A program made the translations under genes and the position numbers. From the NCBI GenBank assembly GCA_934402375.1, contig CAKRUB010000002.1, positions 124,001 to 188,000 on the forward strand: a stretch of DNA of 64,000 nt, written 5' to 3'. A model generated the notes under the pieces. That model was not told the origin of the DNA and did no database searches. It saw nothing but the letters and a program-made list of their open reading frames with translations. This DNA is from an uncultured Acetatifactor sp. (GTDB lineage: Bacteria; Bacillota; Clostridia; Lachnospirales; Lachnospiraceae). Numbering within the stretch: the stretch's first letter is position 1; every line of letters starts with the position of its first letter. Positions 8,953 through 18,864 of the stretch are shown here, in pieces.

Positions 8953-10428
8953 CTAGTAACGTTTTTTAGTTGTTTGTACAGGCTCACTCGTAAGATCTAC
9001 GCCAAGACGCTTATATATCTTGATATCCACCTCGGAGAGCATGACCGAAGTGTGTACCTGACATCCTTTTAAATTAGGAAGCTGTTCCAACGCGCGTTTT
9101 GCATTGGAATCTGTGACGGCAGCGAGGGAAAGCGCGATCAGCACCTCGTCCGTGTGCAGACGCGGATTTCTGCCGCCGAGATAGCGTACCTTCAGATCCT
9201 GGATCGGCTCAATGGCAGCGGGCTTGATCAGGCGCGTGTCATGGTCGACACCGGCAAGGTACTTCAATGCATTCAGCAGCAGTGCGGCGGATGCACCGAG
9301 GAAGTCTGAAGTTTTTGAGGTGATGATCTGACCGTCGGCAAGCTCGATGGCTGCGGTGGGAACTCCCAGCTCCTCGGCACGCCGCTTGCAGGCAACCGTC
9401 ACGCGGCGGTCGTCCGTGGAAATCTTTGCCTGCTTCATGAGCAGTTCGATCTTGTAAACCTCGTTTTCCGAGGCTTCGTCCTTCATGACCTTGTTCAGGG
9501 CGGTGTAGTACCGGCGGATGATCTCCATGTTGGACGCCTGACAGCAGGCTTCGTCATCGATAATACAGTTTCCTGCCATGTTGACACCCATGTCAGTGGG
9601 CGATTTATAGGGATTGCTTCCGTAAATGCCCTCAAAAATGGCATTCAGGACAGGGAAAATTTCAATGTCACGGTTATAGTTGATCGCTGTTTTCCCGTAG
9701 GCCTCAAGGTGGAAGGGATCGATCATGTTCACGTCGTTCAGATCTGCCGTCGCCGCCTCGTAGGCAAGGTTGATCGGGTGCTTCAGCGGAATGTTCCAGA
9801 TCGGGAAGGTCTCAAATTTCGCATAGCCGGCCTTGATGCCGCGAAGGTTATCGTGGTAAAGCTGGGACAGGCAGGTTGCCATTTTGCCGCTGCCGGGGCC
9901 GGGAGCCGTGATGACTACCAACGGGCGGGTCGTCTCGATATAATCATTTCTCCCGTAGCCGTCCTTGCTGACGATCAGGGGGATATTGGAGGGATAGCCC
10001 TCGATGGTGTAATGGATATAGACCTTGATATTCTTCTTTTCGAGCTTAGCCTTGAACTGATCTGCGCTGTTCTGACCGGAGTAATGTGTGATGACGACGC
10101 TGCCGACGTAGAGTCCCTTCTGGAGAAACTCTTCGCGCAGACGAAGCACATCTACGTCATAGGTGATTCCAAGATCGCCACGCACCTTATTTTTCTCGAT
10201 GTCGGCGGCGCTGATGACAATGACGATTTCCGCATAATCGGAGAGCTGCATCAGCATGCGCAGCTTGGAGTCGGGAGCGAAGCCGGGGAGAACACGGGAC
10301 GCATGATAATCGTCGAAGAGCTTTCCGCCGAACTCAAGGTATAGCTTGTCCCCAAACTGGTCGATGCGCTCCTTGATATGTTCAGATTGCATTTTCAGAT
10401 ATTTTTCATTGTCAAAACCGCGTTTCAT
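8953..10428 (-). CDS. DUF1846 (UPF0371) family protein
   Basis: A 491-residue cytosolic protein of the DUF1846 family. It starts [14 protein letters not shown] and has the conserved blocks [45 protein letters not shown] (a nucleotide-binding-like loop) and [21 protein letters not shown]. Length matches the family. Structures of relatives are known but the reaction is not settled, so I give no enzymatic function. It lies upstream of pyrG on the same strand with a 76-bp gap. A possible TAGAAT minus-10 box lies about 55 bp upstream of its start on the minus strand. Confidence 0.88.
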   Translation of the reverse strand: MKRGFDNEKYLKMQSEHIKERIDQFGDKLYLEFGGKLFDDYHASRVLPGFAPDSKLRMLMQLSDYAEIVIVISAADIEKNKVRGDLGITYDVDVLRLREEFLQKGLYVGSVVITHYSGQNSADQFKAKLEKKNIKVYIHYTIEGYPSNIPLIVSKDGYGRNDYIETTRPLVVITAPGPGSGKMATCLSQLYHDNLRGIKAGYAKFETFPIWNIPLKHPINLAYEAATADLNDVNMIDPFHLEAYGKTAINYNRDIEIFPVLNAIFEGIYGSNPYKSPTDMGVNMAGNCIIDDEACCQASNMEIIRRYYTALNKVMKDEASENEVYKIELLMKQAKISTDDRRVTVACKRRAEELGVPTAAIELADGQIITSKTSDFLGASAALLLNALKYLAGVDHDTRLIKPAAIEPIQDLKVRYLGGRNPRLHTDEVLIALSLAAVTDSNAKRALEQLPNLKGCQVHTSVMLSEVDIKIYKRLGVDLTSEPVQTTKKRY

Positions 10429-10557
10429 GTGTTTGTCCGTGCCTTTCTCTCGTTTGTTTCAAAATACGAAAGTAATTCTACCACAAAACTGTATGCGTTG
10501 GAATAACAAAGTTTAGAAATCTTTAAGAGATGCTACCGTTTTTTCACATTTATGCTA

Positions 10558-10586
10558 TTGATTTATCAACCTTCAATCTCTATAAT
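10558..10586 (+). promoter_or_regulatory. Promoter of ftsH
   Basis: TTGATT at 10558-10563, a 17-base spacer and a perfect TATAAT at 10581-10586. The remaining 228-bp gap to the divergent DUF1846 gene holds only AT-rich leader sequence. Confidence 0.75.
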
Positions 10587-10656
10587 AAAATAGATTCAGT
10601 ATCACAAGAGACAGAATTCATATTATTTTTATAGAAAAAACAGAAATGGAGCTACT

Positions 10657-12939
10657 ATGGACAAGCGACTCAACAGATATGACAACGGTGGGGGCTATAA
10701 TAACGGAAACCGCGGAAATACACCCGGCGGGAACGGCGGAAATAACGGAAACGGTGGAAACAACGGTAATGAACCGCCGAAGTGGCCGAATATTGTAACG
10801 ATGCTTCTGGCAGGGCTGACGGTTGTACTTCTGGTTCTCTTTTTCGTGAACTTCATCTTTGGCGGAAAGACGGACGGAGAGGAGATTCCGTACACCCAGT
10901 TCCTTCAGTACATCGAGGAGGACAAGGTCGAGGATGTGGAGGTGCGATCTACGGGCGAGATTTATTTTAGCCTGAAAACAGAGGAAACCTCGCAGAGCAG
11001 CAATAGTGACGGACAGTACCCGGGGCTGCTTCCGGGCTTCGGACTGTACGGAATGCAGTCTACCCAGAAGACCTATTACACGATATTGATGGAGGATCTG
11101 GATACACTGACGGGACGGCTTGAGGCGCACGGCATCGAGGGACACCGCGTTCCGAGCGATAATTCCGGATTCTGGGAGATTATTATTTCGATTGTGCTGC
11201 CGATTCTGCTGATGTGGCTGCTGCTCAGCCTGATGTTCCGCAAGATGGGCGGAGCGGGCGGACCGATGGGCGTCGGAAAGAACAACGCCAAGGTCTATGT
11301 GCAGAAGGAGACGGGAGTTACCTTCAAGGATGTGGCAGGTGAGGATGAGGCGAAGGAGTCTCTGGTGGAGGTTGTTGATTTCCTTCACAATCCTGGAAAA
11401 TACTCAAAGATCGGCGCAAAGCTGCCCAAGGGAGCGCTTCTCGTCGGACCGCCCGGAACAGGTAAGACCCTGCTGGCGAAGGCAGTTGCCGGCGAAGCAC
11501 ATGTTCCCTTTTTCTCATTGACAGGCTCTGACTTTATCGAATTATATGTCGGCGTGGGTGCAAGCCGTGTGCGTGACTTATTTAAGGAAGCAAACAAAAA
11601 TGCGCCATGCATTATCTTTATTGACGAGATCGATGCCATCGGGCGCAGCCGTGACTCGAAGTACGGCGGCGGAAACGAGGAGCGGGAGCAGACATTGAAC
11701 CAGCTGCTGTCCGAGATGGACGGCTTCGACACCTCAAAGGGTATTCTCGTGCTGGGAGCGACGAACCGTCCGGAGATTCTGGATAAGGCGCTGCTGCGTC
11801 CGGGACGTTTCGACAGACGGATTATCGTGGATAAGCCCGACCTCAAGGGTCGTGTGGAGATATTGAAGGTTCATGCAAAGGATGTCAGAATGGACGAGAC
11901 GGTAGATCTGGACGCGATTGCGCTTGCGACCAGCGGTGCGGTCGGCTCCGATCTTGCCAATATGATCAACGAGGCGGCAATCAATGCGGTCAAGGAAGGC
12001 AGAGAGTATGTGTGCCAGAAGGATCTGTTTGACGCCGTGGAAGTAGTTCTGGTCGGTAAGGAGAAGAAGGATCGCATCATGAGCAAGGAGGAGAGACGGA
12101 TCGTCTCCTATCATGAGGTCGGACATGCACTGATCAGTGCGCTCCAGAAGAACTCCGAGCCGGTACAGAAGATTACGATTGTGCCCCGTACAATGGGAGC
12201 ACTCGGCTATGTCATGCATGTGCCGGAGGAGGAGAAATACCTGAACACCGAGGCGGAGCTGCGGGATATGCTGGTAAGTCTTGTGGGCGGTCGTGCGGCG
12301 GAGGAGGTTGTCTTTGACACCGTGACGACGGGTGCGGCAAACGACATTGAGAAGGCGACAGACATTGCCCGCAACATGATCACCCGCTACGGTATGAGTA
12401 AGAGGTTCGGACTGGTCGGTCTGGCAACGGTGGAAAGCCAGTACCTTGAGGGCAGAACAGAGCTGAATTGCAGTGATAAGACGGCGGCGGAGATTGACGC
12501 CGAGGTGGTTGAAATTCTTAAGGAGAGCTATGAGAAGGCACTTTCCATGTTGCGGGAGAACCGTGACGTCATGGATAAGCTCGCGGAGTTCCTGATCGAG
12601 AAGGAGACCATCACAGGCAAGGAATTCATGGAAATCTACCGCAGGGAGAAAGGAATCCCGGAGCCGGAAGCGGCAAAGGAGGAGAATGCAGCGGAAAGAA
12701 GTTCCGCGGAGGCGGAAAAAGAGGTTTCTGCGGAGGCTGCTGGAGCGCAGGAGAGTCCTGCGGAAGCGCCGGCAACAGGAGCAGTCCAAATGCCGACGGA
12801 ACCGCAGCTTCGTCAGGGTGAGCCACGACCGCAAAATGTCGGCGCTCAGAATTCCCCGCAGGGCGGACAGCCGCAGGGGCGTCCCCCACAGGCAGATAAC
12901 AGACCGACAGGCAGATTCTCCAACGGAAAGATAGACTAA
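10657..12939 (+). CDS. ftsH: ATP-dependent zinc metalloprotease FtsH
   Basis: A 760-residue membrane AAA protease that unfolds and degrades membrane and regulatory proteins. The N terminus is a Gly/Asn-rich stretch (residues 9-40), followed by two transmembrane helices (about 47-69 and 170-192) that flank the extracytoplasmic domain. Walker A is GPPGTGKT near residue 265, Walker B is IIFIDEIDAIG, and the pore and SRH segments are present. The zinc site is HEVGH near residue 485 with the downstream Asp helix. After the protease domain comes a low-complexity tail of about 90 residues rich in Glu, Ala, Pro and Gln, longer than in Bacillus. The Gly/Asn-rich start is also unusual. Confidence 0.96.
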   Translation: MDKRLNRYDNGGGYNNGNRGNTPGGNGGNNGNGGNNGNEPPKWPNIVTMLLAGLTVVLLVLFFVNFIFGGKTDGEEIPYTQFLQYIEEDKVEDVEVRSTGEIYFSLKTEETSQSSNSDGQYPGLLPGFGLYGMQSTQKTYYTILMEDLDTLTGRLEAHGIEGHRVPSDNSGFWEIIISIVLPILLMWLLLSLMFRKMGGAGGPMGVGKNNAKVYVQKETGVTFKDVAGEDEAKESLVEVVDFLHNPGKYSKIGAKLPKGALLVGPPGTGKTLLAKAVAGEAHVPFFSLTGSDFIELYVGVGASRVRDLFKEANKNAPCIIFIDEIDAIGRSRDSKYGGGNEEREQTLNQLLSEMDGFDTSKGILVLGATNRPEILDKALLRPGRFDRRIIVDKPDLKGRVEILKVHAKDVRMDETVDLDAIALATSGAVGSDLANMINEAAINAVKEGREYVCQKDLFDAVEVVLVGKEKKDRIMSKEERRIVSYHEVGHALISALQKNSEPVQKITIVPRTMGALGYVMHVPEEEKYLNTEAELRDMLVSLVGGRAAEEVVFDTVTTGAANDIEKATDIARNMITRYGMSKRFGLVGLATVESQYLEGRTELNCSDKTAAEIDAEVVEILKESYEKALSMLRENRDVMDKLAEFLIEKETITGKEFMEIYRREKGIPEPEAAKEENAAERSSAEAEKEVSAEAAGAQESPAEAPATGAVQMPTEPQLRQGEPRPQNVGAQNSPQGGQPQGRPPQADNRPTGRFSNGKID

Positions 12940-12944
12940 TTGGA

Positions 12945-12980
12945 TGAGACACATTGCGGGTGCTTGCGCAATGTGTCTCA
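12945..12980 (+). terminator. Hairpin after ftsH without a T tract
   Basis: A perfect 14-bp stem (12945-12958 with 12967-12980) and an 8-base loop begin six bases after the ftsH stop. No run of T follows, so it may stabilise the mRNA 3' end or allow partial read-through into uvrC. Confidence 0.55.
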
Positions 12981-13078
12981 AATTGTAAAAGGCGGCGGGC
13001 GAGGGTATAGGAGGAAAGAATGAGCCGCCATACCCAGAGGCAGACGATGGTAAAGAAGCAAATAGGAGCAGCGCAGAA

Positions 13079-14959
13079 ATGTTTAACTTTGAAGAGGAAT
13101 TGAAGAAGCTCCCCAAGGAACCGGGAGTCTATATCATGAGGGATGACAGGGATGTCATTCTGTATGTGGGCAAGGCAATCAACCTGCACAACCGCGTGCG
13201 TTCCTATTTCAGGGAGAATATCGGCAGAGGCCCGGCGATTGATAAAATGGTGACTCTGATCGCGCGGTTTGAATACATTGTGACCGATTCGGAGCTTGAG
13301 GCCCTTGTTCTGGAAAATAATCTGATTAAGGAGTATTCTCCGAAATATAACACACTTTTGAAGGATGATAAGACCTACCCTTATATTAAGGTAACGGTCG
13401 GGGAGGAATATCCCCGCATCCTTTTTTCGCGTACCATGAAAAAGGATAAATCAAAATACTTCGGTCCCTATACCAGTGCCGCAGCAGTGAAGGATACGAT
13501 CGAGCTGCTGAACAAGCTGTATTTCTTAAGAACCTGTAACCGCACGCTGCCGAGAGACATCGGGCTGGAGCGTCCCTGTCTGAACTATCATATCAAGCAG
13601 TGTCTCGCGCCCTGTCAGGGATATGTCAGCAAGGAGCAATACCGGGAACAGGTCGATCAGGCGCTGGACTTTTTAAACGGAAATTATAACGGTATTCTTA
13701 AGGATCTTGAGAGCAAAATGCAGGCGGCGGCGGAAAAGTTGGACTTTGAGGCGGCGGCAGGCTACCGGGATCTGTATAATAGTGTCAAGCAGGTATCCCA
13801 GAAGCAGAAGATTACCGACAGCATAGGCGAGGACAAGGATATTATTGCGCTTTATCAGGATGAGGCGGAAGCGGTGGTGCAGGTGTTTTTTGTCAGGGAC
13901 GGCAAGCTGATCGGCAGGGAACATTACTACATGACACATGTGTCGGGAAACAAAAAGCCCGAAATTCTGGGAGATTTTGTGAAACAGTTTTACGCGGGAA
14001 CTCCCTTTATTCCGCGGGAGCTGATGCTGCAATATGAGATCGAGGACAGTGAGCTGATCGAGCGCTGGCTTTCCGAGCGCAAGGGCGGGCGGGTACATAT
14101 CCGCGTGCCGAAGATCGGTGCAAAGGAGAAGCTGGTGGAGCTGGCGGCGCAGAATGCAAAGCATACACTGGGGCAGGACAGGGAGAGACTGAAACGCGAG
14201 GAAGGGCGGACAATTGGCGCGGTGAAAGAAATTGCGGCAATTCTTGGGCTGGAGCACATCGAGCGGATGGAGGCATTCGATATTTCCAATATCAACGGTT
14301 TTGAAAATGTCGGCTCCATGATTGTCTTTGAAAAAGGAAAGCCAAAGCCGAGCGATTACCGTAAGTTCCGTATCAGAACCGTTTCGGGACCTGACGATTA
14401 TGCATGTATGCGGGAAGTGCTTACGCGAAGGTTTACACATGGCATGGAGGAGCGGGCGGAGCTTGAGGAGAAGGAGCTGGATAAGAGTTACGGCAGCTTT
14501 ACGAAATTTCCCGATCTGCTGATGATGGACGGTGGCAGAGGTCAGGTGAACATTGCGCTTTCCGTACTGGAGGAGCTGCACATTGATATTCCTGTCTGCG
14601 GGATGGTAAAGGATGATAACCACCGAACCAGAGGACTTTATTTTCACAATGTGGAACTGCCGATCGATACGCGGTCGGAGGGCTTTAAGCTGATTACCAG
14701 AGTACAGGATGAGGCACACCGCTTTGCCATCGAGTATCACAGGTCGCTCCGCAGCAAGGCGCAGGTGAAATCGGTGCTGGATGACATCCCCGGCGTCGGA
14801 CCTGCGAGACGGAAAGCATTGATGCGCCATTTTAAGTCCATTGAGGACATTAAGAATGCAACGGCGGAGCAGCTTGCGGAGATTCCCGAGCTCAACCGGA
14901 GGGCGGCGGAGGACATCTGGCTCTTCTTCCATAAAAAAGCCGCCTCGGACGAAAAATAG
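13079..14959 (+). CDS. uvrC: Excinuclease ABC subunit C
   Basis: A 626-residue nuclease subunit that makes both incisions in nucleotide excision repair with UvrB. The GIY-YIG domain is N-terminal (GVYIMRDD ... [18 protein letters not shown]). The UVR helix pair that meets UvrB is near residue 205 (LEAKM-like and [12 protein letters not shown]). The central RNase H-like domain has [20 protein letters not shown] and [12 protein letters not shown], and tandem helix-hairpin-helix motifs close the protein ([16 protein letters not shown]). The length is normal. The start follows a weak purine stretch (GCAGCGCAGAA), so expression may be low, as expected for a repair enzyme. Confidence 0.96.
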   Translation: MFNFEEELKKLPKEPGVYIMRDDRDVILYVGKAINLHNRVRSYFRENIGRGPAIDKMVTLIARFEYIVTDSELEALVLENNLIKEYSPKYNTLLKDDKTYPYIKVTVGEEYPRILFSRTMKKDKSKYFGPYTSAAAVKDTIELLNKLYFLRTCNRTLPRDIGLERPCLNYHIKQCLAPCQGYVSKEQYREQVDQALDFLNGNYNGILKDLESKMQAAAEKLDFEAAAGYRDLYNSVKQVSQKQKITDSIGEDKDIIALYQDEAEAVVQVFFVRDGKLIGREHYYMTHVSGNKKPEILGDFVKQFYAGTPFIPRELMLQYEIEDSELIERWLSERKGGRVHIRVPKIGAKEKLVELAAQNAKHTLGQDRERLKREEGRTIGAVKEIAAILGLEHIERMEAFDISNINGFENVGSMIVFEKGKPKPSDYRKFRIRTVSGPDDYACMREVLTRRFTHGMEERAELEEKELDKSYGSFTKFPDLLMMDGGRGQVNIALSVLEELHIDIPVCGMVKDDNHRTRGLYFHNVELPIDTRSEGFKLITRVQDEAHRFAIEYHRSLRSKAQVKSVLDDIPGVGPARRKALMRHFKSIEDIKNATAEQLAEIPELNRRAAEDIWLFFHKKAASDEK

Positions 14960-14984
14960 GGCATACGTTTCCTAAAAAGAAAAC

Positions 14985-15013
14985 TTCACATCCCCACCCC
15001 AGTGTGATACAAT
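14985..15013 (+). promoter_or_regulatory. Promoter of the hprK operon
   Basis: TTCACA at 14985-14990, a 17-base spacer and TACAAT at 15008-15013. Transcription would start near 15020, right at the edge of the long hairpin described next. Confidence 0.6.
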
Positions 15014-15021
15014 GAACGCAT

Positions 15022-15103
15022 AAGCGACTCACGCATCCCGGCAGCTACCGGCAGTCCCCGAACTGCTTGCAGAATCGGGGCTGCCGGGATGCGTGAGTCG
15101 CTT
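15022..15103 (+). repeat. Perfect 23-bp inverted repeat in the hprK leader
   Basis: Arms 15022-15044 and 15081-15103 are exactly complementary over 23 bp. Inside, CCCCGA (15056-15061) pairs with TCGGGG (15075-15080) and a small CTG/CAG stem caps the structure; an 11-base bulge lies on the 5' side. No T tract follows, so it is not a simple terminator. It would form the 5' end of the hprK mRNA and may protect it from decay or regulate it. A palindromic mobile-element remnant is the alternative. Confidence 0.8.
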
Positions 15104-15128
15104 TACTTCACTAAACAGGAGGAAACAT

Positions 15129-16073
15129 ATGGAGCATGTTGCATTGACCCGTCTGATAGACAAGATGAAACTGGTGAACCTGACCCCGGAGATCGAAGTC
15201 AAAGGCATCAAGATTAAACAGCCGGATATTAACCGCCCGGCGCTGCAGATGGCAGGATATCTGAAGCATTTCGATGCGAGCAGACTGCAGGTTATCGGTT
15301 TTGTGGAATACAGCTATTTCAGTGATCTGGAAGAGGCGAGAAAGAGAGAAGTCTGCGATGAGATGATGAGCTATGACCTGCCGGCTTTTGTCTTCTGCCG
15401 TGAATTGGAGCCTGATCCGATTTTTCTGGAGGAAGCGCTTGCCCATAGAATTCCCGTACTCTCGACGAAGAAGACGACATCCTCCTTTATGGCGGAGGCG
15501 ATCCGCTGGCTCAACGTAAAGCTCGCTCCCTGCATTTCCGTGCATGGTGTGCTGGTGGATGTCTACGGTGAGGGCGTGCTGATCACCGGTGAGAGCGGTA
15601 TCGGTAAGTCGGAGGCGGCTCTTGAGCTGGTAAAGAGAGGACACCGTCTTGTGACGGATGATGTGGTAGAGATCCGTAAGGTGAGTGACGATACCCTTAT
15701 CGGTTCCGCACCTGATGTGACAAAGCACCTGATCGAGCTGCGAGGCATCGGCATCGTGGATATCAAGGCATTGTTCGGTGCATGTTCCGTAAAGGATACC
15801 TCCAACATTGATCTTGTAATCCGTCTTGAGGACTGGGATAAGGATAAGGAGTATGACAGGCTCGGACTTGAGGAGACCTATACCGAGTATCTGGGCAATA
15901 AGGTTGTCTGCCACAATATACCGATCCGCCCCGGCAGAAACCTTGCGATTATCTGTGAATCCGCAGCGGTAAACCACCGTCAGAAGAAGATGGGTTACAA
16001 TGCTGCACAGGAGTTATATGCGCGTGTGCAGCAGTCGCTGGCAAAGAGACGCGACGAGGATGAAGACGAGTAA
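15129..16073 (+). CDS. hprK: HPr kinase/phosphorylase
   Basis: A 314-residue sensor enzyme that phosphorylates Ser46 of HPr or Crh when glycolytic intermediates are high, and removes the phosphate with Pi. The N-terminal domain is followed by the P-loop GESGIGKSE near residue 157, the catalytic His in SVHGVLVDVYG, and the HprK signature LIELRGIGIVDIKALFG near residue 208. The start is ATG 15129, eight bases after AGGAGG. The genes downstream include the likely substrate, the Crh-like protein at 19760, so sensor and target are in one neighbourhood. Confidence 0.96.
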   Translation: MEHVALTRLIDKMKLVNLTPEIEVKGIKIKQPDINRPALQMAGYLKHFDASRLQVIGFVEYSYFSDLEEARKREVCDEMMSYDLPAFVFCRELEPDPIFLEEALAHRIPVLSTKKTTSSFMAEAIRWLNVKLAPCISVHGVLVDVYGEGVLITGESGIGKSEAALELVKRGHRLVTDDVVEIRKVSDDTLIGSAPDVTKHLIELRGIGIVDIKALFGACSVKDTSNIDLVIRLEDWDKDKEYDRLGLEETYTEYLGNKVVCHNIPIRPGRNLAIICESAAVNHRQKKMGYNAAQELYARVQQSLAKRRDEDEDE

Positions 16074-16108
16074 GCCTATATACAATATAAATAAAGAGAG
16101 GATATGTT

Positions 16109-17047
16109 ATGAGTAAGTATGCATTTGGAGTTGATGTGGGGGGAACCACAGTAAAACTCGGTCTGTTTGACAAGGAAGGAAATGTTCTGGACAAGTGGGA
16201 GATTCCGACCAACAAGGCAAACAAGGGAGAAGCCATTCTGCCGGATATTGCGAAGAGCATCCTTGCGAAAATGGACGAAAAGGGAATTAAAGAGGAAGAT
16301 CTGGCGGGCATCGGGCTCGGCGCACCGGGAGCGGTGGACGACAACGGCACGCTGGTCGGAGGAGCTGTAAATATTGGCTGGGAGCCTTTTAACATACCCG
16401 ACGCGATCCATGCATATATTAATGTACCGGTAAAGGCTGCCAATGATGCCAATGCAGCGGCATTCGGCGAGATGTGGCAGGGCGGCGGCAAGGGCTATGA
16501 CAATATGGTTGCTGTCACGCTCGGAACAGGTGTCGGCGGAGGAATCATTATCAACGGCAGACTCTTAAGCGGTGCGACCGGCGCCGGCGGAGAGATCGGT
16601 CATATCCATATGGAGGATAATGAGACGGAGGAATGCGGCTGCAAGAACAAGGGATGTCTGGAACAGTATGCGTCAGCAACCGGCATTGTGCGTCTGGCGA
16701 GAAGACGTCTGGCTGAGGACGACAAGCCGAGTGTGCTCCGTGGGGAGGAGCTGTCCGCAAAGGCTGTATTTGATGCGGTCAAGGCGGGCGACGAAGTTGC
16801 CATTGAGATTGCAAACCGGTTCGGAGAGTACCTCGGAAAGGGTCTTGCAATCGTGGCAGGAGTTGTAAATCCCGAGATCTTTGTCATCGGCGGAGGCGTT
16901 TCCAAGGCGGGAGAGATTCTGCTTGGATTTGTGGAGCCTGTATTTCAGAAATATGCGTTCCAGCAGTGCCGCGGTGCGAAGTTTGCACTGGCAAAGCTCG
17001 GAAACGATGCGGGAATTTTTGGGGCAGCAGGGTTAATACTCAGATAG
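16109..17047 (+). CDS. ROK family glucokinase
   Basis: A 312-residue sugar kinase that phosphorylates glucose at the 6 position with ATP in the cytosol. The phosphate-1 motif is DVGGTTVKLGLF near residue 7. The zinc motif CGCKNKGCLEQYAS near residue 175 and the GEIGH histidine just before it are the ROK hallmarks; a catalytic Asp lies in AANDANAAAFGE. The protein is kinase-only, without a DNA-binding domain. It follows hprK after 35 bp with its own AGAGAGG ribosome site. Glucose-6-phosphate feeds both glycolysis and the amino-sugar route served by murB next door. Confidence 0.93.
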   Translation: MSKYAFGVDVGGTTVKLGLFDKEGNVLDKWEIPTNKANKGEAILPDIAKSILAKMDEKGIKEEDLAGIGLGAPGAVDDNGTLVGGAVNIGWEPFNIPDAIHAYINVPVKAANDANAAAFGEMWQGGGKGYDNMVAVTLGTGVGGGIIINGRLLSGATGAGGEIGHIHMEDNETEECGCKNKGCLEQYASATGIVRLARRRLAEDDKPSVLRGEELSAKAVFDAVKAGDEVAIEIANRFGEYLGKGLAIVAGVVNPEIFVIGGGVSKAGEILLGFVEPVFQKYAFQQCRGAKFALAKLGNDAGIFGAAGLILR

Positions 17048-17060
17048 GGAAGTAAAATAA

Positions 17061-17984
17061 ATGATCAGTGAAGCAGTCATTCAGGCATTAAGGAAGTTTG
17101 TACCGGAAGAGAATATCTGCTTACAGGAGTCAATGGCAAGCCACACAACCTTTCGTATCGGTGGGCTTGCCGATTGCTTTGTGCAGTTGGAAAATACAGA
17201 ACAGCTGATAAAGGTTCAAAAATATCTGAGCCAGGTGGGCGTGCCCTTTTTCATTCTGGGGAACGGCAGTAATCTGCTTGTCAGTGACGCGGGCTTTCGC
17301 GGCGTGATTTTGCAGATTGGCCCTAAAATGAGCAAGGTGACAGTCGAGGGCAACGTCATTGTCGCGCAGGCGGGGGCATCCATGGCACAGATCGCGCGGA
17401 CGGCAATGGAGCACGAACTGGCGGGAATGGAATTTGCATCCGGTATTCCGGGAACAATAGGCGGCGGTGTGGTCATGAATGCCGGTGCCTATGGAGGAGA
17501 ACTGAGCCAGATTGTTACACAGGTCAATGTCGTAAACAGCGAGGGCGAAATTATGGAGCTGGATAACGAAACCATGGAGTTTGGCTATCGGACCAGCACC
17601 ATCAGAAATAATCCCTTTACGGTAACGGAGGTCACTCTCCGGCTGGAAAAGGGCGACAGACAGCAGATCAGGGAAAGAATGGAGGAGCTGGCGGCAAGGC
17701 GCCGTGAGAAACAGCCGCTGGAATATCCGAGTGCGGGAAGCACTTTCAAGAGACCTGCGGGATACTATGCCGGACAACTGATCATGGAGGCAGGACTCAG
17801 AGGTTTCCAGTGCGGCGGCGCGAAGGTTTCCGACAAGCATTGCGGATTTGTCATCAATACAGGAAATGCAACGGCAGAGGATGTCAGAACGCTGATCCGG
17901 GAAATACAGACACGGGTCAAGGATCAGTTTAATGTGAATTTGGAGACAGAAGTCCTGTTTTTAGGCTGGGAGAAGAACAGATGA
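17061..17984 (+). CDS. murB: UDP-N-acetylenolpyruvoylglucosamine reductase
   Basis: A 307-residue FAD enzyme that reduces UDP-GlcNAc-enolpyruvate to UDP-MurNAc with NADPH, the second committed step of peptidoglycan synthesis. The FAD-binding segment is HTTFRIGGLAD near residue 28, with LGNGSNLLVSDAGFRG and the GIPGTIGGGVVMNAGAYGGE block near residue 135. The catalytic serine lies in YPSAGSTFKRP, which marks the type II MurB subgroup. The stop overlaps the start of rapZ by four bases, so the two are translationally coupled. Confidence 0.96.
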   Translation: MISEAVIQALRKFVPEENICLQESMASHTTFRIGGLADCFVQLENTEQLIKVQKYLSQVGVPFFILGNGSNLLVSDAGFRGVILQIGPKMSKVTVEGNVIVAQAGASMAQIARTAMEHELAGMEFASGIPGTIGGGVVMNAGAYGGELSQIVTQVNVVNSEGEIMELDNETMEFGYRTSTIRNNPFTVTEVTLRLEKGDRQQIRERMEELAARRREKQPLEYPSAGSTFKRPAGYYAGQLIMEAGLRGFQCGGAKVSDKHCGFVINTGNATAEDVRTLIREIQTRVKDQFNVNLETEVLFLGWEKNR

Positions 17985-18847
17985 GATTTGTAATTGTAAC
18001 AGGAATGAGCGGCGGCGGAAAAAGTACTGTTCTAAAGATGCTTGAGGATGCAGGCTTTTACTGCGTGGATAATCTGCCGATTTCGCTGGTGGAAAAATTT
18101 GTTGAACTGATTTCGATGCCGAACAGCGAGGTCAGCAAGGTGGTGCTCGGTCTGGATGTGCGTTCCGACCAGTCCTTCAAGGATGCGACCAGGGTTCTGG
18201 AAACACTGAAAAAGAAAGGCTATCAGTTTGAGATCCTTTTCGTGGATGCGGATGAAAATGTGCTGATTAAGCGCTATAAGGAGACGAGGCGCGTCCATCC
18301 GCTTGCGCCGGACGGAAGAGTGGAAGACGGAATCCGCATGGAGCGCAAGGTACTGGAAAATATCAGAAAGCAAGCCGACTATGTGATCGACACGACAAAT
18401 TTGCTCACAAGGGAATTAAAAGAGGAGCTTCACCGTATTTTTGTGGAGAATGAAGAATATAATAGTCTCATGGTAACGGTGATGTCTTTCGGTTTTAAGT
18501 ACGGTATTCCGGCGGATGCCGATCTGGTGTTTGACGTGAGATTTCTGCCGAATCCCTTCTATATAGATGAGTTGAAGCATAAGACAGGAAATGACAAAGA
18601 AGTTCAGGATTATGTCATGAACAACGAGGAAGCAACTGCCTTCATGGACAAGCTCACCGACATGATACAGTTTCTGATCCCGAACTATGTCAAAGAGGGT
18701 AAGTACCGTCTGGTCATTGCTATCGGCTGCACCGGTGGCAAGCACAGAAGCGTAACGCTGGCGAATGAATTATTTAAGCGAATGAGGGATACCGGAAATT
18801 ACGGAATTAAGCTCTATCACCGGGATGTAGACAGCAGGACGATTTGA
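17981..18847 (+). CDS. rapZ: RapZ/YvcJ family RNase adapter and nucleotide-binding protein
   Basis: A 288-residue P-loop protein. Walker A is GMSGGGKST near residue 8, the Asp-rich middle has VDADENVLIKRYKETRR, and the C terminus has the family block GCTGGKHRSVTLANEL that binds amino-sugar or nucleotide ligands in relatives. In Gammaproteobacteria RapZ controls GlmS through small RNAs; in Firmicutes the exact role is less clear. It is coupled to murB (4-bp overlap) and to whiA. In Bacillus glmR (yvcK) lies between rapZ and whiA; here it is absent, with whiA starting directly after rapZ. Confidence 0.94.
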   Translation: MRFVIVTGMSGGGKSTVLKMLEDAGFYCVDNLPISLVEKFVELISMPNSEVSKVVLGLDVRSDQSFKDATRVLETLKKKGYQFEILFVDADENVLIKRYKETRRVHPLAPDGRVEDGIRMERKVLENIRKQADYVIDTTNLLTRELKEELHRIFVENEEYNSLMVTVMSFGFKYGIPADADLVFDVRFLPNPFYIDELKHKTGNDKEVQDYVMNNEEATAFMDKLTDMIQFLIPNYVKEGKYRLVIAIGCTGGKHRSVTLANELFKRMRDTGNYGIKLYHRDVDSRTI

Positions 18848-18864
18848 CACGAGAGGATTCGGAA

